Source: Caballeronia sordidicola (lineage in GTDB: Bacteria; Pseudomonadota; Gammaproteobacteria; Burkholderiales; Burkholderiaceae). Taken from it: a stretch of DNA of 64,000 nucleotides. The stretch is taken from NCBI RefSeq assembly GCF_001544455.2, contig NZ_FCOC02000009.1, positions 124,001 through 188,000 of the forward strand. Direction: 5' to 3'. The position numbers and the translations under genes were made by a program. Shown piece after piece: positions 53,986 through 62,883 of this stretch. Within the stretch, counting starts at the first letter, position 1; each line of letters begins with the position of its first letter. Below the pieces are notes generated by a model. It was not told where the DNA came from, did no database searches, and worked only from the letters and a program-made list of their open reading frames with translations.

Positions 53986-55266
53986 ATGCTTATCGCGCAA
54001 CATTCCGTTGCTGGCGAGGGGTTTGTGTACCCTCTTCCACTCCACGACGATTCCACTGCTACCGATCAAAACGCACTGGATGCATTTCTGGCGCATCAAT
54101 CCAATCTGCCCTGGGTGGTGTTTCGGGCCGCGCACCGCGCTGCCAATTATCCTGAGCTACCAGCCCGTGCAAGGGCTGTATTGGCCGCGCTTGCGCGCAC
54201 GGTCGACGCCAACAACCCCTACGCGTCCATATTCGCCCGCCGTGAACTTCTCACTGGCCGAGCCATGCAGTCTATGCGAACGTTTTATCGCAGCCTTGAC
54301 GATCTTGAAGCCGCCGGATTGATCGAGCGCGCTCCGCAAAAACGTTATGGCAACGCGGGCTTGTTTGGGCGCGCCTACCTGCACCTCACGGAACGTTCCG
54401 CGATGGTCCTGGGTTATATCTCTCCGTCTCCCGATACCGAAGCAAGCGAGTCCCACGCATCAAGGGATAGTAGCGTCGCCACGTTCTCTCAAACTTTTGA
54501 GGCTCCGTGTGCCAGCGTGGCAGACGGAGCTATATATAAGGATCTATTCCCTAAGAATCAAAAGAGACAACCAGGCGCCGTTCCTGCCGACCTCGAGCGC
54601 CTGCTGGGTTTGGGTTTTCGTCAATTTTTGATTTTCAAACTCATGCGTGAAGCAAAGGCTCAAGCCAAGCTGCTCTCCGATGTTGTCGAGGCAACCTGGG
54701 ACCATCTGAAACAGGCCAAGCGCCCGATCAGCTATCTTCGCGCCCTGCTGCGCTCACCCGTCGACTTTAGCCATCAGATTCGCGCAAAACGCACCGCTGA
54801 CGAACACAAGGCCCGTGACGTCGCCCGCGCAGCGCAGATCACAGCCACCGTGCACGAATGCGCCGGTCGGACTTTTATCGACGATGCCTACAGCAAACTC
54901 GTCGTTGTATCGAATGACGCCCGGTCGATTTTCGTACAAGATCGCCGCGAGGTTTCGCCTCGTGTCGCAACCGGACAGTGGGCCGAATCGTTCGTTGCGG
55001 CGCTCAAGGCAAAAGCTTTGAAGCAAGCAACTCAGAAGCAGATCGCTGACTTCCGCGAAAGATGCATGGGCAACGCCGTACGAAGCACCGCCGAGTGCAA
55101 CACATCTGTCCGGATAGCCCATCCACGTGCACGTACCGCAGATATTGGTGACCGGCTTGAGGAAATGAAACGCACCCTACGGGCGGCGTGCGCAGGCGTC
55201 AATCGGGCGAGCCCAAGTCTTCCCTCGATTAGCGAATCCTCATTGAACCAGCCCTCTGCTCGATAA
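53986..55266 (+). CDS. Replication initiator protein of the secondary replicon
   Basis: Predicted 426-residue protein resembling the Rep proteins of Burkholderia chromids and megaplasmids. NLPWVVFRAAHRAANYPELPARARAVLAALARTVDANNPYASIFARRELLTGRAMQSMRTFYRSL region (residues 40-110) looks like a winged-helix DNA-binding domain (RELLTGRAMQSMRTFYRSLDDLEAAGLIERAP). A second helical region from 200 to 290 may oligomerise. It should open the origin and recruit helicase. It lacks an AAA+ motif, so it is not DnaA-like. Downstream of the parAB terminator, with its own inverted repeat before the ATG. Family assigned by context plus overall form, not by a decisive motif. Confidence 0.75.
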   Translation: MLIAQHSVAGEGFVYPLPLHDDSTATDQNALDAFLAHQSNLPWVVFRAAHRAANYPELPARARAVLAALARTVDANNPYASIFARRELLTGRAMQSMRTFYRSLDDLEAAGLIERAPQKRYGNAGLFGRAYLHLTERSAMVLGYISPSPDTEASESHASRDSSVATFSQTFEAPCASVADGAIYKDLFPKNQKRQPGAVPADLERLLGLGFRQFLIFKLMREAKAQAKLLSDVVEATWDHLKQAKRPISYLRALLRSPVDFSHQIRAKRTADEHKARDVARAAQITATVHECAGRTFIDDAYSKLVVVSNDARSIFVQDRREVSPRVATGQWAESFVAALKAKALKQATQKQIADFRERCMGNAVRSTAECNTSVRIAHPRARTADIGDRLEEMKRTLRAACAGVNRASPSLPSISESSLNQPSAR

Positions 55267-55645
55267 ACCCCAGCCGACGGATAGTTTCACGCGAGGCGTT
55301 CAACGTGAGTCGGGCAACGTATCCAACCGGCGGATGTGGGACCGAGAATGCAGTGCACCCGAGACGCTAGCATCGGCGCTCAGTGCCATTTCGTGGTTAC
55401 AGCGGAAACGGACAGACGAGCCGCTACGGGATACGAAGCGCATAGGGCGAACCCGATTCATGCCGTACGGGAAGGCTCTGGACATCGTTGTCCCGCGTAT
55501 TAAGAAACTTCATTTAGCAACTAACGGTCGATTAGATTAGCGTCCACCACAATTTGGCGGCGAGCCGAAATTCAATCTGATTGCATCCGTTCGCAGGCAA
55601 GTCGAATCTAGTTAAGGAAAACCCGAATAGATATCAACTTGACTG

Positions 55646-55666
55646 ATTGTATTACAGTCGTACAAT
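55646..55666. promoter_or_regulatory. Inverted repeat ATTGTA-N9-TACAAT
   Basis: Perfect 6-bp arms with a 9-nt spacer in the AT-rich part of the gene-poor region. About 290 nt upstream of the carboxymuconolactone decarboxylase-like gene. Could be an operator or initiator site. Confidence 0.4.
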
Positions 55667-55676
55667 ACCAAAACCG

Positions 55677-55707
55677 ATTTGGCAATCCCCAATAGATCGC
55701 GCCAAAT
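55677..55707. repeat. Inverted repeat ATTTGGC / GCCAAAT
   Basis: Seven-base arms with a 17-nt spacer; a further direct copy of ATTTGGC lies near 55551. Together these make three half-sites in 160 bp. Confidence 0.4.
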
Positions 55708-55952
55708 ACAGCACGAAAAAGAAGCACACACCCGCGTGAAGGAAGGACATCGCCGAGCCGCCGCCAATCTGGTCGTCAGATTGAGAGGATGGCCGAATCT
55801 TGATGAAAGGGTGGCGACATACTTTTCCGACCGATGCGAAAAGTGATTAGTTGAAAGAGTCGCACGGGCTGAACGCGGCGAAGCGCCTTATTCAATTCGT
55901 ACCCTACGAAATCGATAAGGAAACCAAACCATGTCAACGAAGGCGAATGCTA

Positions 55953-56348
55953 ATGGATAGCAATGAACGTTTTGAAAAAGGATTCGAAAACAGAAAAGAA
56001 GTTCTCGGCGCGGAGCACGTAGAAAAGTCCTGGGCTGCGGCTGACGACTTTAACCGGCCGATGCAAAAGCTCGTCACCGAGTACTGTTGGGGCGAGATAT
56101 GGGGAGATGAGACGCTGTCATTCAAGACGCGCAGCATAGTCAACCTTGCAATGCTGACAGCAATGAGCCAGCACCACGAACTTGCTGTCCACGTGAAAGG
56201 TGCGCTCAGGAACGGAGTAACGAAGCAAGAGATTCGCGCCGTGTTGATGCAAGCGTCGGTGTACTGTGGGGCGCCACTCGCGCTCGCAGCCTTTCGCGTG
56301 GCAGGTGACGCGATCAAGGCATACGAGACGGGACACGAGAAAAAGTAA
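55953..56348 (+). CDS. Carboxymuconolactone decarboxylase family protein (PcaC-like)
   Basis: Predicted 131-residue protein close in length to PcaC (about 130). DDFNRPMQKLVTEYCWGEIWGDETLSFKTRSIVNLAMLTAMSQHHELAVHVKGALRNGVTKQEIRAVLMQASVYCGAPLALAAFRVA region follows the family layout, including HELAVHVKGALRNG. PcaC decarboxylates 4-carboxymuconolactone in the protocatechuate pathway. No other pca gene is nearby, so this may be an orphan or an AhpD-like stress protein; but the CXXC of AhpD is absent. ATG at 55947 is an alternative start. Confidence 0.82.
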   Translation: MDSNERFEKGFENRKEVLGAEHVEKSWAAADDFNRPMQKLVTEYCWGEIWGDETLSFKTRSIVNLAMLTAMSQHHELAVHVKGALRNGVTKQEIRAVLMQASVYCGAPLALAAFRVAGDAIKAYETGHEKK

Positions 56349-56566
56349 ACGTCACATAGTGCCTTAGGCATTCGTCAGCCAACTGTCATGGCAACGCGTG
56401 ACATATCGAAGAAAATCACCGCAAGGAAATTGATGCCTGCCTCGCCGCGAGTGTGGCGCAGGCCGCTGCACATTCGCGTGTATCGATTGTAGAAAAGCAG
56501 CCATGCACATTGAATGAAATAGCCGCGAAAATACTGTCCCTCGCTATCTGCGTCAACCGAGGAGAA

Positions 56567-56590
56567 GCCGCTTGCTCGATAGCAAGCGGC
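56567..56590 (-). terminator. Hairpin terminator after DUF4148 gene
   Basis: GCCGCTTGCT and AGCAAGCGGC form a perfect 10-bp stem with a CGAT loop, 31 nt past the stop codon of the minus-strand gene. There is no long T-run in either direction, so strength is uncertain. Confidence 0.55.
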
Positions 56591-56620
56591 CCTCTTTCAT
56601 TCGATGTTCGCACGTACGGC

Positions 56621-56941
56621 TCAATGACCGAAATAAACTGTGTGGTTGCTGTCCGACGGGCCCGTTTGCGCACGAATCCCGGAAGCGGACGTACCGCTAG
56701 TCGACGGCCCATAAGAAGTTGCCGCTACACCGCGCTCTTCCTGCACGCGTTGTTCGGCAGCCTGCGTTTTTGCGGGGTAGGTCGTACGTTCGGCATCAGG
56801 GTTATATCCTGATTGCTCCATTTGCAGAAGGTCGTTTTTGACTGCGGAGCGCGTGACTTGGGTGTTGTCCTGAGCAAAGGCAAACGCCGGTGTTGCCAAC
56901 GCCGATGCAATCACAACTGCCGGAATAAGTGACCTGATCAT
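56621..56941 (-). CDS. DUF4148 domain protein, exported
   Basis: Predicted 106-residue small secreted protein of a Burkholderiaceae-typical family. A signal peptide (MIRSLIPAVVIASALATPAFA) is followed by TRSAVKNDLLQMEQSGYNPDAERTTYPAKTQAAEQRV, the DUF4148 core, and a Ser/Gly-rich C-terminus. GGAGG lies 8 nt before the ATG at 56941. The function is unknown; the protein is probably periplasmic. Monocistronic. Confidence 0.88.
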   Translation of the reverse strand: MIRSLIPAVVIASALATPAFAFAQDNTQVTRSAVKNDLLQMEQSGYNPDAERTTYPAKTQAAEQRVQEERGVAATSYGPSTSGTSASGIRAQTGPSDSNHTVYFGH

Positions 56942-57274
56942 GATGAAACCTCCTTTGGATGTTGTTAAGGAGGTACATGCAAACCGCAGGCCTGCCCCAT
57001 GCATCAGGTGAGTATCGAACCCGCGCTAACCGGGCGACAATCGCCCGAAGTGCGCGGCGTCGCTTCTTATAATCGCTCGCCGCCGACGAGAATTTGTCCA
57101 AAAAATCAGCGCGCGATACATCGCGTGGCGAATTCCTCCGCTGAGCACCTCACGATATCTCCCTGCGCCACATCTTTATTTCTTTTCCTTGTTTTCGAAA
57201 ACCAACGCAAACGCCTACGATGGTTCCTTGAACGCATCAATTCGACACCGTGAGCTGCTCACAATCCGACACTC
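56942..57274. other. Divergent intergenic region DUF4148 / GntR
   Basis: Contains a perfect 7-bp inverted repeat CGGGCGA-caa-TCGCCCG at 57031-57047, likely regulatory for the minus-strand gene, and a plus-strand TATAAT at 57068-57073 that may start the GntR-ABC operon. No gene is seen. Confidence 0.5.
57031..57047. promoter_or_regulatory. Short-loop inverted repeat CGGGCGA/TCGCCCG
   Basis: Perfect 7-bp arms with a 3-nt spacer in the divergent region before the DUF4148 gene and the GntR operon. It could be an operator or a GC-rich hairpin. Confidence 0.45.
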
Positions 57275-58033
57275 ATGAACTACAACGATCCCGATCCGCG
57301 CATGTCCACTCCGGTCGCCACGTCCGATACTTCGGCACCGATTGCCAGGGGCGACGACGCCTACGAGCGCATCCGGCGCGACGTGCTGTCGTGCAAACTC
57401 ATGCCCGGCTCGACGGTGACGGAAAGCCAGTTGATGACAGATTACGAAATTGGCAAGACGAGTTGCCGTATCGCGCTTGTGCGGCTCGCGCACGAAGGCT
57501 TCATGCGCTCGCTTCCGCGACAGGGTTACAGGATCACGCCGATCACGCTGAAAGACGTCGAAGAAGTCTTTGCGTTGCGCGTCCAGCTTGAACCGCTGGC
57601 TGCACGTCTTGCTTGTGGCCGTGTTGACGTCGAGTTGCTCAAACGTCTCGAAGCCGCGTGCCGGGTGCCGCATCCTGAGCGCGCATTGTCTGCGCAGATC
57701 GATGTATTTCTGGACGCCAACCGCGAGTTTCATCTCGCCATCGCCGCAGCGAGCGGCAACGAACGATTGCACCGGACGCTGGCAAGCCTGCTGGATGAAA
57801 TGTCGCGCCTCGTGGCGCTAGGCTTTGGCGTTCAAGGCACGAAGCCCGAGATCAAGCATGACCACAACGCGATGATCGATGCGTTTATCGCCGGCGACGG
57901 ACGCCGTGCCGAGACCATCGCGCGCCGTCACATCGAGACGTTCCAGACCATGACAATGGAAAAGGTCTACGCAAGCCTGTCGAGCGCGGGCGCGTCGCTG
58001 CCGCTCTATACGGTCGCGGAGTTGCGTCGATGA
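57275..58033 (+). CDS. GntR-family regulator, FCD subfamily
   Basis: Predicted 252-residue regulator. HTH: AYERIRRDVLSCKLMPGSTVTESQLMTDYEIGKTSCRIALVRLAHEGFM; FCD domain from 95 on with FLDANREFHLAIAAASGNERLHRTLASLLDEMSRLV and HDHNAMIDAFIAGDGRRAE. First gene of the plus-strand cluster, overlapping the ABC ATPase gene by 4 nt (ATGA). A regulator transcribed with its targets suggests feedback control. The second ATG (57302) is an alternative start. Confidence 0.9.
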   Translation: MNYNDPDPRMSTPVATSDTSAPIARGDDAYERIRRDVLSCKLMPGSTVTESQLMTDYEIGKTSCRIALVRLAHEGFMRSLPRQGYRITPITLKDVEEVFALRVQLEPLAARLACGRVDVELLKRLEAACRVPHPERALSAQIDVFLDANREFHLAIAAASGNERLHRTLASLLDEMSRLVALGFGVQGTKPEIKHDHNAMIDAFIAGDGRRAETIARRHIETFQTMTMEKVYASLSSAGASLPLYTVAELRR

Positions 58034-58782
58034 GCGCTGCAATATCCACTGCAATATCTCTTCGCGGCGTAGGCAAGCAGTTTGGCTCGCTGCAGGTGCT
58101 GGACGGCGTTTCTTTCGATGTCGCCCAAAGCGAGATCGTGGCGCTTCTTGGTACGTCGGGTTGCGGCAAGAGCACCTTGCTGAACATGGTCGCGGGGTTG
58201 ATCGAGCCAAGCGCGGGCGAGCTATGGATCGACGGTAAGCATACCGAAGGAACGAAGGACCGTAACGCGCTGGCTTATATGTTTCAGGAAGACCGCTTGC
58301 TCCCATGGCGCACGGCGCGCGCCAACGCAGAGTTCGGCCTGGAAGCCGCAGTCCCCGCCATCCCCGCGCACGAACGCCATGCGCGTGCGAATGCGGTGCT
58401 CAATCTCGTGGGGCTGCAAGGTTTTGCCGATGCCCATCCGCATCAGTTATCCGGCGGCATGCGCAGTCGCGTGGCGCTGGCTCGCAGCCTGGTTACGGGA
58501 CCGCGCATCCTGCTGATGGACGAACCGTTTTCGAAGCTTGATCCGCAAATGCGCACGCAGATGCACGAAGAATTGCTGCGCATTCACGCGATGCAAAACA
58601 TGACCGTCCTCTTCGTCACGCACGACGTGGAGGAGGCGATCGTGCTGGCCGACCGCGTGGTCGTGCTCGCACCGCGTCCCGGGCGCGTGCGCGAGATTGT
58701 CGGCGTCGACCTGCCGCGCCCGCGCAGCGCCACCGATCCCGCCGTTGCCGAGGCGATCCGCCAACTGCGTCTCCTGATCTGA
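58030..58782 (+). CDS. ABC transporter ATP-binding protein (SsuB/TauB type)
   Basis: Predicted 250-residue ATPase of the nitrate/sulfonate/taurine family importer. Walker A GTSGCGKST, Q-loop YMFQEDRLLPWRT, signature LSGGMRSRVALARSL, Walker B RILLMDEPFSKLD and the switch His (VTHDVEEA) are all intact. The short QEDRLLPW loop is typical of this subclass. It overlaps the GntR gene and leads into the permease gene 3 nt downstream. Uptake of the operon's organic-acid substrate is inferred. Confidence 0.93.
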   Translation: MSAAISTAISLRGVGKQFGSLQVLDGVSFDVAQSEIVALLGTSGCGKSTLLNMVAGLIEPSAGELWIDGKHTEGTKDRNALAYMFQEDRLLPWRTARANAEFGLEAAVPAIPAHERHARANAVLNLVGLQGFADAHPHQLSGGMRSRVALARSLVTGPRILLMDEPFSKLDPQMRTQMHEELLRIHAMQNMTVLFVTHDVEEAIVLADRVVVLAPRPGRVREIVGVDLPRPRSATDPAVAEAIRQLRLLI

Positions 58783-58785
58783 CCT

Positions 58786-59559
58786 ATGGCTACTATTCCG
58801 CGAAGTTCGTTCGCCCCGACCGTTGCGCAACGCGTGGCGCTTGTTGTATTGCTGCTGGCGCTCTGGTCGCTTGCGTCGCTGCGCATGCCGCAATTCGTGC
58901 TGCCCGGACCGCAGAGAGTCGCGCATGCGTTCGTGGCGCTGGTGCAAGGCGGCACTTTTTTCGATGACCTTGGCGTCACGCTGTATCGCGTGGTGGGAGG
59001 GTTTCTGTTGGCTGCGGCCGTGGGTGCGCCGCTTGGCATTGCGCTCGGATCGAACCCGCGGGTCGCGCACTTTTTCGAGCCGCTGCTCTCGATTGTAAAT
59101 ACGGTTTCGTCGGCAATATGGGCCGTGTTCGCCATCATCTGGTTCGGCATCTCGAATGCGACAACCATCTTCGTGGTGTTCATGACGGCCATGCCGCTGA
59201 TCCTGACTAACGTATGGCAAGGCGCGCTGACTGTAGATGGCAATCTCGTAGAACTTGCCCGCAGTTTTCGCATGTCGCAAACACAGATCATGCGCAAGAT
59301 TTTCTTGCCGACCATCTTGCCGCATTTCTTTGCCGGCGCGCGGCTTGCGTTTGGTTTTGGCTGGCGTGTGTCGCTGGTCGCGGAGACCATCGGGTCGTCG
59401 AACGGGATTGGATATCGCTTGCGGCAAGCGGCGGATCTCGTGCAGACCGATCAGGTTTTCGCGTGGACTGCGACATTGGTCGTCCTGATGCTTGCACTTG
59501 AAGCGGGCGTGCTGAAGCCGCTCGAACGCCGCCTGTTTCGCTGGAAAAAAACCGACTGA
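58786..59559 (+). CDS. ABC transporter permease (SsuC/TauC type)
   Basis: Predicted 257-residue inner-membrane permease with about six helices. The EAA-type coupling loop (ELARSFRMSQTQIMRKIFLPTILPHFFAGARLAFGFGWRVSLVAE) is characteristic of the SsuC/TauC/NrtB group. Works with the ATPase upstream and the binding protein downstream. Substrate unknown. Confidence 0.92.
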   Translation: MATIPRSSFAPTVAQRVALVVLLLALWSLASLRMPQFVLPGPQRVAHAFVALVQGGTFFDDLGVTLYRVVGGFLLAAAVGAPLGIALGSNPRVAHFFEPLLSIVNTVSSAIWAVFAIIWFGISNATTIFVVFMTAMPLILTNVWQGALTVDGNLVELARSFRMSQTQIMRKIFLPTILPHFFAGARLAFGFGWRVSLVAETIGSSNGIGYRLRQAADLVQTDQVFAWTATLVVLMLALEAGVLKPLERRLFRWKKTD

Positions 59560-59587
59560 ACCAGATGAACCAAACGGGATGAGGATA

Positions 59588-60589
59588 ATGAAACGCTTTG
59601 ATTTATTCAGGAGAGCGGCGCTTGTTACGGCCATTGCAGCAAGTGCGGCACTGGGCGGCGTGCGCGCGGCGCAAGCGGCGCCGATACGCATTGGCTACTG
59701 GACGAGTGGCGTGAGCCTTGGCTTTGGCGCGGTGCTCGAAGCGCAGAAGTTCCTGCAGCAACGCGGGCTGGATGTGACCTTCGTGCATTTCGCCGATGTC
59801 AACGCGCCCAATCGCGCACTGGCCGCAAACGCAATCGACTTCGCTTTTGCGGCTCCCGCATCGGCCGTCTTCAGCACTGCCGCCGACGGCGTGCCGTTGA
59901 AGATCGTGCTCGCAACACAACCCGCCGATGTCGAATTCGTCGCGCCGGAAGACTCGCCCATCAAATCGCTCGCCGACCTGCGCGGCAAGAAGGTCGGCAT
60001 GTCGCCGCCGGGTAGTTCGGTTGCATCGATTGCAACTGCAGTCCTGCAGGGCAACAACGGCATCAAGCCTGCCGACTTCTCGATTGTTCCTGGAAACGAA
60101 GGCCGCCTTGCGCAGTTTCTCGTGCAAAAACAGGTCGATGCGGCCGCCTTGCGCGCCGTGACCATCGCGCAATTGAAGGAGCTGAAGGTGAAGCGCCTGG
60201 GCAGTTTCGGCGGCGAATGGAAAAAGCTCACGAAGTCGGACGCGACGCCCTACATTGGCGTGAGCGCGATCCGTGCGGATTATCTCGCCCAGCATCCGCA
60301 AGACGTGGCGAAGCTGATTGCCGGCATGCGCACCGCGTTGCAATGGGGCGCGGCGCATCAGGGCGACGTTGCCACGATCCTGCAAAAGAGCGCGAACTTG
60401 CCGGCTGAGGACGCGCAGGCCTACGCTGCGCGCTGGTCGGACATCAATCGCGTGACCTTCGAGCCTATCGATCTGGACACGCTCAAACGCGAACATCAGA
60501 TTTTCGTGGACGGTGGCGTGATCAAGGGCGCATTGCCCGCCAATCTGTTCGATACCGCCCCATACGCCGCATCGAAATCAATTCAGTAA
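59588..60589 (+). CDS. ABC transporter substrate-binding protein (SsuA/NMT1-like)
   Basis: Predicted 333-residue periplasmic protein. MKRFDLFRRAALVTAIAASAALGGVRAAQA is a signal peptide. The mature part (IRIGYWTSGVSLGFGAVLEAQKFLQQRGLDVTFVHF and DLRGKKVGMSPPGSSVASIATAVLQ) has the NMT1/SsuA fold. GAGGAT lies 7 nt before the ATG at 59588. It determines specificity of the importer; ligand identity cannot be read. The nearby acyl-CoA ligase and thioesterase suggest a carboxylic acid. Confidence 0.9.
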   Translation: MKRFDLFRRAALVTAIAASAALGGVRAAQAAPIRIGYWTSGVSLGFGAVLEAQKFLQQRGLDVTFVHFADVNAPNRALAANAIDFAFAAPASAVFSTAADGVPLKIVLATQPADVEFVAPEDSPIKSLADLRGKKVGMSPPGSSVASIATAVLQGNNGIKPADFSIVPGNEGRLAQFLVQKQVDAAALRAVTIAQLKELKVKRLGSFGGEWKKLTKSDATPYIGVSAIRADYLAQHPQDVAKLIAGMRTALQWGAAHQGDVATILQKSANLPAEDAQAYAARWSDINRVTFEPIDLDTLKREHQIFVDGGVIKGALPANLFDTAPYAASKSIQ

Positions 60590-60604
60590 CGTGGAGAAGA
60601 CACT

Positions 60605-61633
60605 GTGACAACCGCTATTGCATCGACCATGAAAGCGCTCGTGCTGAACGAACATGGCGACCTTGATCAACTGCATGTGGTCAGCGACAAGCCCGTGCCA
60701 AAAGCCACGTCCGGGCATGTGGTGATTCGCGTGCGTGCATCATCGTTCAACTATCACGATGTATTCACGGTGAAGGGCATGCCCGGTATCAAGGTGCCGT
60801 TTCCAGTGGTGATCGGGCTCGACATGGCCGGCGACATCGCGGAAGTGGGCGAGGGCGTTGAAGGCTGGAAGCCGGGTGATCGCGTGCTCGTGAATCCGCT
60901 GTATCCGGAGAAGGGCCTGATGGGCGAAATGCTGGATGGCGGCATGGCGCAGTATTGCCTCGTGTCCGTGGCCCAGTTGATCCCGCTGCCCGACGCCGTG
61001 AGCTACGACGCCGCGTCCGCCTTGCCCGTGGCCTACGGCACGGCGCACCGCATGCTTGTCACGCACAGGACGGTCAAGGCCGGCGACCGCGTGCTGATCC
61101 TCGGCGCGAGCGGCGGGGTGGGCACGGCGTGCATCCTGATCGCGAAGCAACTGGGCGCCGAAGTGATCGCGTGCGCGGGCAGCGACGAGAAGTGCGAGCA
61201 ACTGAAAGCGCTCGGCGCCGATCAGACGGTCAACTACAAGACCACGGATTTCTCGAAGTGGGCCATTGGACAGTATGGCAAGCCGCAACGCCGGACCTAC
61301 GACGGCGGTGTCGACGTGGTCGTGAACTTCACCGGCGGCGACACGTGGGTGCCCTCGCTGAAATGCCTCAAGCGCGGCGGCACACTGCTCGTATGCGGCG
61401 CGACGGCCGGACATGCGCCGGCGGAAGACCTGCGATACATCTGGAGCTTCGAGCTGAAGATCATCGGCTCCAACAGTTTCTACGATGAAAACCTGCGCGC
61501 GTTGCTCGACCAGATCGCAACAGGTGAACTCGTGCCTGCCATCGACCGGACGTTGCCGCTCGAAGAAGCGGCCGAAGGGCTGCGTCTGATTCGCGATCGC
61601 GAGGTGCTAGGCAAGGTCGTGGTCAATCCGTGA
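60605..61633 (+). CDS. Zinc-independent alcohol dehydrogenase / quinone oxidoreductase (MDR family)
   Basis: Predicted 342-residue medium-chain reductase. MKALVLNEHGDLDQLHVV, SSFNYHDVFTVKG (with no zinc-ligand Cys), GLDMAGDIAEVGEGVEGWKPGDRV and LILGASGGVGTACILIAKQLGAEVIACAGSDEKCEQLKALGAD show an NADPH-dependent quinone oxidoreductase or enoyl reductase type. Probable substrate reduction of a C=C or quinone intermediate in the pathway. GTG start at 60605 after GGAGA. Confidence 0.87.
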   Translation: MTTAIASTMKALVLNEHGDLDQLHVVSDKPVPKATSGHVVIRVRASSFNYHDVFTVKGMPGIKVPFPVVIGLDMAGDIAEVGEGVEGWKPGDRVLVNPLYPEKGLMGEMLDGGMAQYCLVSVAQLIPLPDAVSYDAASALPVAYGTAHRMLVTHRTVKAGDRVLILGASGGVGTACILIAKQLGAEVIACAGSDEKCEQLKALGADQTVNYKTTDFSKWAIGQYGKPQRRTYDGGVDVVVNFTGGDTWVPSLKCLKRGGTLLVCGATAGHAPAEDLRYIWSFELKIIGSNSFYDENLRALLDQIATGELVPAIDRTLPLEEAAEGLRLIRDREVLGKVVVNP

Positions 61634-61672
61634 ATCCAATGTTGGGCAAAGTCGAAATCGAGAGAAAACATC

Positions 61673-62119
61673 ATGAGCGAAGCAACGTTACCGTCCGCGC
61701 AGGATATCGAGGCGCGCCTTCGTCGCGGCCCGTTCCACGAATGGCTTGGGCTGAAAGTGGTATCGGTGGGTGAGGGCGAGATTGAACTCACGGCCGCGTG
61801 GCGCGAAGAGTGGGTCGTGAATCCGGACAAGGGCTACACGCACGGCGGCATTCTCGCCGCGCTCGTGGATCTCGCGGCGGATTGGGCGCTGGTGTCGAAA
61901 ACAGGGCGCGGCGTGCCTACCATCGACTTGCGTGTGGACTATCATCGCGCGGCGTTCAAGGGTGACCTGACCGTGAAAGGCAAGGTGGTCAAGTTCGGCT
62001 CGCAAGTGTCGGTCGCCGAGGCGCAAGTCTTCGATAAAGAGGGCAAGCTCGTCGCAAGCGGACGCGGCGCGTATTCGACCGCGACAGCTTCGCCCGCAAC
62101 GCCGCCATCCGTGCCGTGA
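61673..62119 (+). CDS. PaaI-type thioesterase (hotdog fold)
   Basis: Predicted 148-residue hotdog thioesterase. FHEWLGLKVVSVGEGEIELTAAW, NPDKGYTHGGILAALVDLAADWAL (the conserved HGG with nearby Asp) and TIDLRVDYHRAAFKGDLTVKGKVVK match the PaaI family. It cleaves acyl-CoA esters and rescues CoA from dead-end intermediates. The stop overlaps the next gene's ATG by one base, TGATG. Confidence 0.87.
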   Translation: MSEATLPSAQDIEARLRRGPFHEWLGLKVVSVGEGEIELTAAWREEWVVNPDKGYTHGGILAALVDLAADWALVSKTGRGVPTIDLRVDYHRAAFKGDLTVKGKVVKFGSQVSVAEAQVFDKEGKLVASGRGAYSTATASPATPPSVP

Positions 62120-62883
62120 TGTTGCCGCTCGATCACCTGGTCATCAACACGCGCTTCGATACCGACGCCGCTCAAGCCATCTTCGAGCAACTCGGTTTCA
62201 CGGTCGCGCCGCGCGGATATCACACGCTCGGCTCGATCAATCACGCGATCGTATTCGATGACCACTATCTCGAACTGATCGGTCTGCCTGCCGATGGCAA
62301 GACCGTGCGCGAGGAGATCCTGAACAGTCCCCTCGGCGCAGACGGTCTCGTGTTTCGCACCGAAGATCCGGATGCGACCTTTGCAAGGTTGCAGCAGGCA
62401 GGCTTCGATACGACTCCGCCGCAGACATTTTCGCGCCCGGTTGAACCGCTTGGCGACGCGCGTTTCACGACGGTGCGCCTGAAAGCCGGTCAGCTCGATG
62501 GCGGCCGCGTCTATTTTTGCCAGCACCTGACGCCCGAGTTCGTGTTTCGTGACGAATGGCAGCATCATCCGAACGGCGCGACTGGCTTGAGCGCGCTGCA
62601 TCTGGTCGATGTAGCGCCCGAACCCTACATGCAACTCGGCGAGATCGCGCCCGGCTTCGCGCTGGCTTACTGGACACGCAAGACCTTCGATGAGCATTTC
62701 GGCGCAATGGCCGCGCACGTCGCGGCGCGTGGACCGCGTTACGCCGCGATCACCGTGCGTACTCCAGCGTGGCGATCGATCGAGCCAATGGCGAGCGCGG
62801 CTGGCTTGCCCGCTGTAGTCGAAGCAGATCGAGTGCTCGTTGCGTTGCCGCGCTTCGATACCTTGCTGGAATTCATCTCATGA
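62119..62883 (+). CDS. Glyoxalase-like (Glyoxalase_3/VOC) domain protein
   Basis: Predicted 254-residue protein. LPLDHLVINTRFDTDAAQAIFEQLGFTVAPRGYHTLGSINHAIVFDDHYLELIGL is the first VOC-like half, with the metal-type His and Glu; GATGLSALHLVDV and IEPMASAAGLPAVVEADRVLVAL follow. The family is large and includes putative ring-cleavage or isomerase roles. Coupled to thioesterase before it and to the ligase after it (ATGA overlap at 62880). Function in the pathway is unknown. Confidence 0.82.
   Translation: MLPLDHLVINTRFDTDAAQAIFEQLGFTVAPRGYHTLGSINHAIVFDDHYLELIGLPADGKTVREEILNSPLGADGLVFRTEDPDATFARLQQAGFDTTPPQTFSRPVEPLGDARFTTVRLKAGQLDGGRVYFCQHLTPEFVFRDEWQHHPNGATGLSALHLVDVAPEPYMQLGEIAPGFALAYWTRKTFDEHFGAMAAHVAARGPRYAAITVRTPAWRSIEPMASAAGLPAVVEADRVLVALPRFDTLLEFIS

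Larger units (their letters stand above)
55267..55952. other. Gene-poor region after rep
   Basis: Nearly 700 bp without a convincing gene. Short frames at 55334-55540 and on the minus strand at 55300-55485 have no family match or good start signals. The second half is AT-richer and contains inverted repeats ATTGTA...TACAAT (55646-55666) and ATTTGGC...GCCAAAT (55677-55707). It may include part of the origin or remnants of lost genes. Confidence 0.5.

Noticed and set aside
55334-55540. A 68-codon frame after rep
   Set aside because: No start signal or family; composition is not clearly protein-like. Left as unassigned intergenic DNA.
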